Below, piece by piece: positions 31,160 to 41,611 of a stretch of 64,000 nt of DNA. Each line of letters opens with the position of its first letter. Position 1 is the first letter of the stretch. The DNA is from Adiantum capillus-veneris (Eukaryota > Streptophyta > Polypodiopsida > Polypodiales > Pteridaceae). The stretch spans positions 69,606,372 to 69,670,371 of the forward strand of contig CM043953.1 in NCBI GenBank assembly GCA_014529385.2, read 5' to 3'. The position numbers and the translations under genes are program-made. A model generated the notes under the pieces. That model saw nothing but the letters and a program-made list of their open reading frames with translations, did no database searches and was not told where the DNA came from.

Positions 31160-34100
31160 GGATGCGTGACCTATGAGACCGAGTTACAATTGAAAATATG
31201 CTTTTGGAATTGTAATGGATACCCATGGAATGCGGGGGTTGGCATTGATGAACTAACAAGCAAAGCCGATGTTGTACTTGTTGTTGAAACTTGGGAGCAT
31301 GATACACAAAGGATTAACGGCTTGGAGGATTACAATGTACATTCATTGATGTGGTCAAAGAATCTCAAGCAACGAAGAGGACAAGGAGGGTTAGCATGTA
31401 TGGTTAAGAAAGGATTGGAAGATTTTGTATCAATTGTGAAAGATGACAAGTACAAACGTTATGTATGGCTGAAAATTATGACACCAAAAAGAGCACCCAT
31501 TTTTGTAGCCGGTTGCTACATTCCTCATCATGATTCTCCCTTTTATGCTTGCATGGATAGAGATCAACCATTTTCTGATTTGGAAGAGGACATTGCTTAT
31601 TTCAAAGGTGAAGGTCATGTTATTGTATTTGGGGATATGAATGCTCGCACAAAAACATTGCAACATGATACTCAACAATTTGATATGGCATACATTTCAA
31701 GGGAGTTGGAGGAAGTTCACTTGTATGATCGTACTTCAATGGATGAGAAAGAGCCGGATCACTATGGAAAGTTACTTTTACACATGTGTAATAGCACAGG
31801 TATGCTCATTGCCAATGGTGTATCTTTGTGGAGTGGAACCAATGGATTTACATGTAGAAGACATAATAGGGATAGTGTGATTGACTATATGCTACTCTCT
31901 AAAGCCATCATGTATCGCATAAAGAGTTTTATGTTTGGTCAATGGACCCCGGAATCCGACCATCGCACCTTATGTATTGACCTTTCATGTGGAGAAGCAA
32001 CTAAGCATGATAATCTCAGCCAAAGGAAAGAGAAGTTATCACTATATATGGATTTCAAACGGGCACCAATGTACATTGAAATGGTTGAGCAAAAATTATG
32101 GATGACAAAGCTTCAATGTGATGCACCATTGGAAACTAAATGGGAAGCTTTCAAGAAAGCTATTTGTTCTTGTGCGGAAGAATGCTTTGCCATAAAGCAT
32201 CTCCATGGTATCAACAAAGATAGATCACGCAAAAGGTGGTTTGATAAAGAATGTCAAGATGCTCGAAAGTCCTTGATAAAGCTTGATGCAACTATGGACA
32301 AAGACAACTATCAAAGTCATTTGCATACATACAAGGCATTGATTCAAAAGAAGAGAAGAAGATGAGAAGTAAAGCAACAAGAATTTCAAGTCCAAGAAAA
32401 GGCACATGCATGTGGAAGATTTTGGAGAAACTTGAGAGACAAGCGGGTTGAGAATTTTGGTAACTTGAGTCTAGTGGATATGTACACACATTGTAGGCAA
32501 TTATATGAGCAAGAAAATACTGAAAAAATGCCATTTTATGGTTCACTCCCATGTATGCCGTCTTTTTTTACTATTGAGGATGTATGGGGTGGGCTTGAAA
32601 AGTTGGCCACTCGCAAAGCGGGAGATCTTCAAGGTATCAAGCCGGAGATGATCAAATGGACGGGAGATTTTACCCATTAGTGGATGTGTGATATGTTCAA
32701 CCTTGCACTTCAACATGGTATGCCTTATGATTGGAGTACTAATTGGGTTAAGCCTTTGCATAAAGGAGGGGATGTAAAGAATGTAAGCAACTACCGGACT
32801 ATAATGATTGGGTCTCTTATGGCAAAGTTGTTTGGGTGCATAATGGAGATGAAATTGAGTGATTGGGCTGAAGAGAATGACAAGCGTGCAAAGGGACAAG
32901 CGGGTTTTCGTCGATGCCATAGTACCATTGATCATCTTGTCACTCTTCCTGTTCTCATGGAGGAAAGTCGGTTGAAAGGCAAGCGATTGTATTGTTGTTT
33001 TGTGGACTTTAAGAAAGCCTTTGATATGATTCCACGTAACAATTTGTGGAGAAGGATGGAAGAACTCCAAGTTTCAAGTGAGTTTATGCTTGCGGTTTCT
33101 CGAATCTATGAGAAGGTGATTTGTCAATTGCGCATGGGAAGAGAAATTTCAAAAATTTTTGTAAGCACTATTGGGGTTAAACAAGGATGTCCATTGTCAC
33201 CAACTCTCTTTGGTCTATGCATTGATCAATTGGAACAAATGGTACTTGACTTTATACAAGAAGAAGGCATTGAAGAGGTCACTATTTGCAATGCGGTAAT
33301 CATGCTTTTGTTGTATGCGGATGATGTAGTGCTTCTAGCACACACTTTAGAAGATGCACAAAAGCTTATGGTTGTCCTTGAGAACTTTTGCTTGCATAGT
33401 GGGCTGATTGTAAATGAATCCAAAACAAAGGTTATGCTTGTGAAAACCAACCATAAGGAGAAGCCATGCATTGTGTACAACAACGAGACACTTGAAGTTG
33501 TTGAGAGCTTTAAGTACCTTGGCCTTGAGGTTCCATCCAATCACAAGTGGCATGAATGTGCTATGTGTCGTTTGGAAGCGGGAAAGAGAGCATATTATGC
33601 ATTTGAGAACATGTGTAATGCGGGAAACATCAAGTGTTGGGTTCTCAAGAAGTATCTTTTTGATGCATTGGTGACACCGGTTCTTCTTTATGGAGTTGAA
33701 GTGTGGGGTGGGAGCATCTCAAAGTCTACTTGGAAAGAGTTTGAGAATGTCCAAAAGCGTTTTCTTACAAACTTTTTCCAAGTTAAGACACAAACACCAT
33801 ATATGCTCCTACTTCTTGAGTTGGGATCTCTTCCAATTGAGGTTATGGGCATGGAAAGGGTTGTGGAGTACATGATAAATATGCGTCAAAACCCCTCACA
33901 TCGACTTCCTACAATTGCATGGGAAGCAAGCAAAAAAGTTCAAAAGACGCATAAAAGCAAGATCTTGAGCACGGGATGGATGCAAGACATAAAGAAGTGG
34001 TTTGGGAGATGGGATGCATTACACTTGCGACATGATGCTTCAATTGACTCTCAAGTGAATGAAGCTTTTCTACAACGCCAATCTATGACGGCTTGGGAGA

Positions 34101-34558
34101 AATCCGGTGGGTCATGCTTCATACATTACACCACCTATATTGCCCCCAACTACAAAACCATGTTCTTCGCTGAGAGAGGAAACCGTACTCACACTTACAT
34201 GCTTGAGCCTATTCCCTTGTCCGCGATACACACTATCGCAGCAATTCGGCTTAGCTCCCATTTCCTTCGATGCGAGATAGGGCGTTGGGGCAATGGAGAA
34301 GAGTCAAATCGAATGTGCACATTATGCTCACTGCAAGTTGGAGAGTCTGAGTACCACACACTACTAGAGTGCTCAGCTTTTGATCACATCCGAACTTGCT
34401 TCTCTCACATTTTCAGCCATAACTTAAACCTACACACTTTCCTCTCCCAGCCAAAGTGTGGGCTCTCCATTGCGACTCTCATCACTACAATTTTGGAGCA
34501 TCGAGAGTCACTCATCAGCCATACACGTACTACATCACATGTAACTTTGGTCCCATAG
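31160..34558 (+). pseudogene. LINE copy B ORF2 (endonuclease-reverse transcriptase), two stops
   Basis: In frame with ORF1 after its TAG; the GTG at 31166 starts the reading that matches copy A, with equal length to 34558. Nonsense codons are TGA at 32363-32365 and TAG at 32678-32680; copy A has sense codons (TGG, GAG) at both. Endonuclease motifs: FWNCNG (about residue 14-19), VETW, GDMNAR (about 155), SDHRT (about 263). Reverse transcriptase: FVDFKKAFD, GVKQGCPLSP, YADD (about 717). Zinc motif CTLC...H...EC (about 1050-1065). The stops fall between endonuclease and RT and before the RT core. Confidence 0.9.
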
Positions 34559-34590
34559 GTCATATTTGACCTCCGAGGACGATAATAAAA

Positions 34591-34602
34591 TCTATCTATC
34601 TA

Positions 34603-34669
<67 letters not shown>
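34591..34669. repeat. (TCTA)n(TC)n between LINE copies B and C
   Basis: The tail of copy B (TCTA units, then interrupted TC units with TTTC and TGTC changes). Copy C begins within it, so this tract is both 3' flank of B and 5' flank of C. Confidence 0.95.
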
Positions 34670-34682
34670 TATTTTACATACA

Positions 34683-35662
34683 ATGTCTTCCGGCACTCGC
34701 AAGGGTTCTTCTTCTTCAAAAAGGTCCACAACCGTTGTGGAAAATGATTCAAAATATCATAAGTGTAGAGATAGCAATACAACCATCCAACCAACGACAT
34801 CAGAAACCATGATCATGGCATACTTGGTATCAGTTGCAAGAGACCGTAAACAAACAAGGCGAAGACTTACGAGCACTTGCAACAAGGCGAAGACTTACGA
34901 GCACTTGCAATGGAGAATGGCATACTAACGGTGCTTGTGGTTGAGAAAGAGAATCTCAAGAGGACACTTCAGATTCAATCAACACGTTTGATGCAACTTG
35001 AAGAGGGAGTGAAGGAATGTAAACACTCTCTTGTGGACTTGAATGCTTTGAAGGAGCGGATGAGAAAAGTAGAGCATGACCATGTATTGAAAGAGGAGAA
35101 ATTTGACACCATGAGCCAGGATGTTTGCGACATGAAAAATGTATGCACAAACAAGTCTGGGGATGATGTATGTGGTAGCAATGTGGTTTCTAATTCCTCA
35201 TTCATGCAAGATATGGTTCAAACAAATAATGTTGAGAATGTGGATGTGGAGGAGTTGAAGGAACGGGAGCAACGTTCCAAGAACATTGTTATTCGTGGAA
35301 TTCCCGAAGAGAAGCTAGAGACACCTCCTTCTCTTGCCATTGTTATCGAAGATTTATTCAAAACCCACTTTGGCATGTCCGGAGTTATGGTCTATGGAGC
35401 ACATAGAGTAGGGAAGCAAGGAGCTCCTCGCTTGGGAGAACGGCCAATTGTATGCACCATGCCGGATGAGACCAAGCGAAAGATTATCCTTGATAATAGT
35501 TGGATCTATTTGAGGGATACAAAATGTTTTGTATGTGAAGATCGCACTATTAAGCAACAAAATATGCGTCGCAAGGCATATGAGGAAAATAATAAGAAAA
35601 GCAAGGAGATCGCTCATGAAGAAAATGTGCCCAAGGAGGAGGCAAATCCCTTGAGCAAATAG
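34683..35662 (+). pseudogene. LINE copy C ORF1, frameshifted
   Basis: Starts at ATG 34683 but an extra base near 34830 and a ~28-bp repeated segment (CAAGGCGAAGACTTACGAGC twice, about 34855-34905) shift the frame. From about 34877 the frame is open to TAG at 35660-35662 and contains the coiled coil and RRM-like domain (NIVIRGIPEEKLETPPSLAI). As in A and B, the TAG is followed by GGATGTGTG in frame with ORF2. Confidence 0.8.
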
Positions 35663-38600
35663 GGATGTGTGACCTATGAGACTGAGTCACAATTGAAAAT
35701 ATGATTTTGGAATTGTAATGGATACCCATGGAATGCGGGGGTTGCCATTGATGAAGTAACAAGCAAAGAAGATGTTGTACTTCTTGTTGAAACTTGGGAG
35801 CATGATACACAAAGGATTAATGGCTTGGAGAATTACAATGTACATTCATTGATGTGGTCAAAGAATCTTAAGCAATGAAGAGTACAAGGAGGGATAGCAT
35901 GTATGGTTAAGAAAGGATTGGAAGATTTTGTATCAATTGTGAATGATGACAAGTATAAACGTTATGTATGGCTGAAAATTATGACACCAAAAAGAGCACT
36001 CATTTTTCTAGCCGGTTGCTACATTCCTCATCATGATTCCCTCTTTTATGCTTGCATGGATAGAGATCAGCTTTTTCTTGATTTAGAAGAGGAAATTGCT
36101 TATATCAAATGTGAAGGTGATGCTATTGTATATAAATGCTCGCACAAAAACATTGCAACATAATACTCAACAATTTGATATGCCATACATTTCAAGGGAG
36201 TTGGAGGAAGTTCACTTGTATGATCGTTCTTCAATGGATAAGAAAGAGCCGGATCACTATGGAAAGTTACTTTTACACATGCGTAATAGCACGGGTATGC
36301 TCATTGCCAATGGTGTATCTTTGTGGAGTGGAGCCAATGGATTTACATGTAGGAGACATAATGGGGATAGTGTGACTGACTATATGCTACTCTCTGAAGC
36401 CATCATATATCGCATAAAGAGTTTTATGTTTGGCCAATGGACCCCGGAATCTGACCTTTGCATCTTATGTATTGACCTTTCATGGGGAGAAGCAACTAAG
36501 CATGATAATCTCAGCCAAAGGAAAGAGAAATTATCACTATGTATGAATTTCAAACGGGCACCAATATACATTAAAATGGTTGAGAAAAAATTATGGATGA
36601 AGAAGCTTCAATATGATACACCATTGAAAACTAAATGGGAAGCTTTCAAGAAAGTTAGTTGTTCTTGTGCCAAATAATGCTTTGTTATAAAGCATCTCCA
36701 TGGTATCAACAAAGATAGATCACGCAAAAGGTGGTTTGATAAAGAATGCCAAGATGCTTGAAAGTCCTTGATAAAGCTTGATGCAACTATGGACAAAGAC
36801 AACTATCAAAGTCATTTGCATACATACAAGGCATTGATTCCCCGGGGGATTCACCATGGAAAACTTATCGCACCACGTAAGTGCAGGGAAGGGGGTTTTT
36901 TTTACAAGTTACATAAGTGTATAAGCTAGGGGCAGGCCCCCCATAATTTATCTCCCAAGCTTAAAAATAAGGGAGGGGTATCATATTTATGGGAGGGGTC
37001 GGGAGAAGTGATAAAAGGGAAAAAGGAGAGGAATTTTTTGTTTTTCAAAATCATGGCTTCCCAAAAGAGTCTTCCGCCAAACTTGTGAGTCAATAGCTAT
37101 AAAGATACATGCAAGAATGAACACTGCTTTGTATCAATTTCTTGCTTTGTGATTATAGTTCATTTGTTGAGGGATGAAATCTATAAAGAGTTTGTATAGA
37201 TGCAAATTTACATGGAGAACCTAACGTAACTTTATAATAATGTATTTTGAGTAATTTAGATGGGTCAAAATTGGACGAGTAGCTAGAGTGCAGGTTGAAC
37301 GGGCACATAGTTTGTAAGTAGAACTAAGACGTATTGAGGGTACATCTAGTTATCAACAAAAGTGGTTCCTTAGTACATTGCCAGTCACTATGCTACATGC
37401 TTTTTGGCTAGTTTTACTCAGTTAGATCATGTGAGACCAAAAATTTATATGTAAGACAGGGGTATGGTAGTTTTTTGCACTAATTCTTGTATAAGCGCAG
37501 AAAGGGGGGTCATATTCCCTAATATGAATAGTATATAGGGGTTTTATCAAAGTTGTCCGCTCGCAGGTGGCATCCCATTTTGTATATAGAGTGAATCCCC
37601 CGGGATTGATTCAAAAGAAGAGAAGAAGATGGGAAGTAAAGCAACAACTTTTTCAAGTCCAAGAAAAGACACATGCATGTGGAAGATTTTGGAGAAACTT
37701 GAGAGGCAAGCGGGTTGAGAATTTTGGTAACTTGAGTCTTGTGGATATGTACACATATTGTAGGCAATTATATGAGCGAGCAAATGTTGAAAAAATTCCA
37801 TTTTATGGTTCACTCCCATGTATGCCCTCACTATTGAGGATGTATGCAGTGGGCTTGAAAAGTTGGCCACTCGCAAAGCAGGAGATCTTCAAGGTATCAA
37901 GCTGGAGATGATCAATTGGATGGGAGATTTTACCCATGAGTGGATGTGTGATATGTTCAACCTTGCACTTCAACATGGTCTGCCTTATGATTGGAGTACT
38001 AATTGGGTTAAGCCTTTGCATAAAGGATGGGATGAAAAGAATGTAAACAACTACTGGAGTATAATGAATGGTTATCTTATGGCAAAGTTGTTTGGGTGCA
38101 TAATGGAGATGAAATTGAGTGATTGGGCTGAAGAGAATGACAAACGTGCAAAGGGACAAGTAGGTTTTCTTAATGCCATAGCACCATTGATCATCTGGTC
38201 ACTCTTCGTGTTCTCATGGAGAAAAGTCGGTTGAAAGGCAAGCGATTGTATTGTTATTTTGTGGACTTTAAGAAAACCTTTGATATGATTCCACGTAACA
38301 AATTGTGGAGAAGGATGGAAGAACTCCAAGTGCCAAGTGAGTTTATGCCTACGGTTTCTCGAATCTATGAGAAGGTGATTTGTCAATTACGCATGGGAAG
38401 AGAAATTTTAGACATTTTTGTAAGCACTATTGGGGTTAAACAAGGATGTCCGTTGTCACCAACTCTCTTTGGTCCATGCATCAATCAATTGGAACAAATG
38501 GTACTTGACTTTATGCAAGAAGAAGGCATTGAAGAGGTCACTATTTGCAATGCGGTAATCATGCTTTTGTTGTATGCAAATGATGTAGTGTTTCTAGCAC

Positions 38601-39541
38601 ACACTTTAGAATATGCACAAAAGCTTATGGTTGTCCTTGAGTACTTTTGCTTGCATAGTGGGCTGATTGTGAATGAATCCAAAACAAAGGTTATGCTTTT
38701 GAAAACCAACCATAAGGAGAATCCATGCATTGTGTACAACAATGAGACACTTGAAGTTGTTGAGAGATTTAAGTACCTTGGCCTTGAGGTTCCATCCAAT
38801 CACAAGTGGCATGAATGTGCTATGCGTCATTTGGAAGTGGGAAAGAGATTATATTATTCATTTGAGAACATGTGTAATGCGGGAAACATCAAGTGTTGGG
38901 TTCTCAAGAAGTATCTTTTTGATGCATTGGTGACATCGGTTCTTCTTTATGGAGTTGAAGTGTGGCACGGGAGCATCTCAAAGTCTACTTGGAAAGAGTT
39001 TGAGAATGTCCAAAAGTGTGTTCTTACAAACTTTCTCCAAGTGAAGACACAAACACCATATATGCTCCTACTTCTTGAGTTGGGATGTCTTCCAATTGAG
39101 GTTATGGGCGTGGAAAGAGTTATTGAGTACATGATAAAGATGCGTCAAAACCCCTCACATTGACTTTCTACAACTGCATAGAAAGCAAGCAAAAAAGTTT
39201 AAAAGACGCATAAAAGCAAGATCTTGAGCATGGGATGGATGAAATACATAAAGAAATGGTTTGGGACATGGGATGCATTACACTTGCTACATGATGCTTC
39301 AATTGACACCCAAGTGAATGAAGCTTTTCTACAACGCCAATGTATTACGGCTTGGGAGAAATCCGGTGGGTCATGCTTGGGAGAAATCCGGTGGGTCACC
39401 CAAGTGAATGAAGCTTTTCTACAATGGCAATGTATTACGGCTTGGGAGAAATCCGGTGGGTCACGCTTCATACATTACACCACCCATATTTCCCCCAAGT
39501 ACAAAACCATGTTCTTCGCTAAAAGAGGAAACCGTACTCAC
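35663..39541 (+). pseudogene. LINE copy C ORF2, main part, heavily mutated
   Basis: Endonuclease and reverse transcriptase remnants in several frames: ...KICFWNC has become stop-containing at 35700, endonuclease pieces lie at 35903-36677, reverse transcriptase at 37818-39163 (FVDFKKTFDMIPRNKLWRRM, GVKQGCPLSP). The catalytic YADD motif has changed to YAND (near 38574). It is interrupted by the 764-bp element at 36841-37604. The end of ORF2 lies beyond the gypsy insertion (49578). Confidence 0.85.
36841..37604. mobile_element. 764-bp non-autonomous inverted-repeat transposon
   Basis: Terminal inverted repeats CCCGGGGGATTCAC (36841-36854) and GTGAATCCCCCGGG (37591-37604), flanked by an 8-bp duplication ATTGATTC (36833-36840 and 37605-37612). 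Removing the element and one copy restores the uninterrupted LINE sequence seen in copy B. It has no ORF. An 8-bp duplication is typical of hAT elements, though these termini are not the common CAGGG-type hAT ends. Confidence 0.9.
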
Positions 39542-39545
39542 ACGT

Positions 39546-41553
39546 TGTCGAGAAATTTGCGGTCTTGCCAGGAAAGCACCAGGCTTATGGCTGTGAGAGT
39601 TTGTGAGAGAACTCAACAAAAACTATATGAAGGAGTTAAACCATGGATGCCATGAAGACTAGGGTTTGGAAAGAAGTGCAATCAAAAAAGACTCACTCTT
39701 TCTCTCTTGCACTCACACACACACAAAGAAAGAACGCAAAAGAGAATGTCAAAACAATACGAAGATGAAAACATCAAGGCTATGGTCATATCGTATCATG
39801 GGTAATATGAAAGGGTTAATGGATGAGTTAATGGCATTCAATCTTGGCTGACCCAATAGGCTACGAATTGTTCTTTGGAATTGTAGTTTTGTGCTTACCA
39901 TAATATATATATTTTGCCTAGTGATTGGGATTAATTGTGTGTACAAATCCTCTTGGTTCATAGCAAGATAACTACGCTTACATCAAAAGAAAAATTATAG
40001 TCTATGAGAGGTAGTATGATGGGATCCGGTGATAGAAGTATTTCATTGAGCCTTTCAGGGCCGAAGAGAAACACTATACGTTGTTGAAAGTGTATTTTAT
40101 GGCTAATCCATACGTTAATTCTAATAGATCGTACAGAGTGAAAGCGATAGAAATGATCATCATGTGGGTTATTCATCTACTATAGTATGTGAGAAATGTA
40201 GATACGAGAGAAGTGAAGAGATGAGAAGTTTCCCTCCCAAGCCCTATTCTTGCCCGTAGGCAATAAAGATACTGCGGGGAGAGATGTACCTGTAGCGAAG
40301 AGAACCTAGAGAGGATGAATTACTAAGAATGAGAGAGATAGGTTTGGTTAAGGAGATGAGATTAGATACATATATATATGTTGGATTAGAGATGAAAATG
40401 AAAACAACAAGAAATCAAGAAAACATCAATGTAGAACACATCTTACTTGAAACCCTTCGGCACCATTATTGATGGGAGAGAGAAGAAGAGGGGAGAATTC
40501 AACGTTGATTGATACGCCAAGTACAACACCTTCTTTGATTAGAGTTGATCCTCCAAGGATGGCGTACAAGAATGGCTAGTTTTCCTCTAGGAGAAAGTGT
40601 AGACTTGGGCTTATGTTAATGGGGTTAAGTACAATTAGGCATTACTACTCACTCCCTCAAGAATTCCTCTCATCAATGGCTTGAATGCTTGAGTTCCTTC
40701 CAAGGAAGAAGAGGTCCCCTTTTATAGGTGAAGGGAACCCACAAGGGTTTACACAAGAAGAGAGGAGCCAGTGTGAACAGGAATTGGAAAAGTTGGAAAT
40801 GAGCTGTCCCTGCATGATGTGGGCAGACTGGGGTCCAGTATTTGGATCATATCTCCTCAACCGTAGCTCCAAATAAAAAAGTAAAAATATGGGCAAAAAC
40901 TTCAGCTCATTAGCTACGATTTTCATTTTAAAATCATTCTCCAATTCGGATTGGAACCTTGTGTAAAAAATTCATCAAAATAGGGTCCATTTCTGGCAGC
41001 AAAAGTCTTCATGTGGTCCCCTTAGCTTAGACTTTCATTTGATTCCAAAGGACACCTCATGCCATATGAAAGCATGACATTGCTCCTTGACAAATTTTTG
41101 TAATCATGCTTGCAATAATGCATTAAAATAAGTGTATCTTTGAAATCATGCCACCTAGTGTCCCACTAGGATTTGATTCTCTCCTAGTAGCTATTTAAAA
41201 AGAAATATAAGAAAAGTATAAAAAATACATATAATATATATATATTGGAGTTTACCCTAGATATAGGATCTAGCTAGGGTGTGAGATGATAATGAAATAG
41301 TAGAAATAAAGAATCAATGCTTTTTGCCCCAAGTTAAAGAGGCGGAGCTATTGACACTTTTCCCATAGTATTTTTTTGATGGTAAAGTAAGAATACATTA
41401 CCCTTGAGATAAATAATAAGATGAGATAGAAAGCTTATTTTTATACTTACATATGCATATGTACATTATAGGAAATATAATTATGTATCTAAAAAAAATA
41501 CAAGATAGATTTTGTAGCATGCGTTCCCACTATGTACGTGTCACAGCACGACA
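39546..41553 (-). repeat. 3' LTR of the gypsy element
   Basis: 2,008 bp, TGTCGAGAAATTTGCGG to CATAG/CACAGCACGACA. Its beginning (AAAGCACCAGGCTTATGGCTGTGAGAG) resembles the LTR start of the non-autonomous element at 15938. No credible ORF inside. Confidence 0.95.
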
Positions 41554-41563
41554 TCCACCCCCT
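41554..41563 (-). other. Polypurine tract of the gypsy element
   Basis: Minus-strand AGGGGGTGGA directly before the 3' LTR, the expected primer site for plus-strand DNA synthesis. Confidence 0.8.
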
Positions 41564-41611
41564 CTAAACCTGCACATCCTCCGGTATGTGCCACATTGTC
41601 TCTTTGTAAGA

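Larger units (their letters stand above)
30094..34590 (+). mobile_element. LINE copy B (near full length, plus strand)
   Basis: Homologous to copy A from TACGCATTGATGTAAAGACA (30094) to ...GACGATAATAAAA (34590), then (TCTA)n and (TC)n. ORF1 is intact; ORF2 has two nonsense codons. It lies head-to-head with copy A (copy A runs left, copy B runs right), and copy C starts in its tail. Confidence 0.9.

Noticed and set aside
34566-34928. A separate gene starting in the (TC)n tract before LINE copy C
   Set aside because: The frame opens through the microsatellite and then enters ORF1 of copy C; the real start is the ATG at 34683.
39666-40176. Small frames of 60-72 residues repeated at 47686-48196
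   Set aside because: Repeated because they are in both gypsy LTRs; no domain or ATG context supports a protein.
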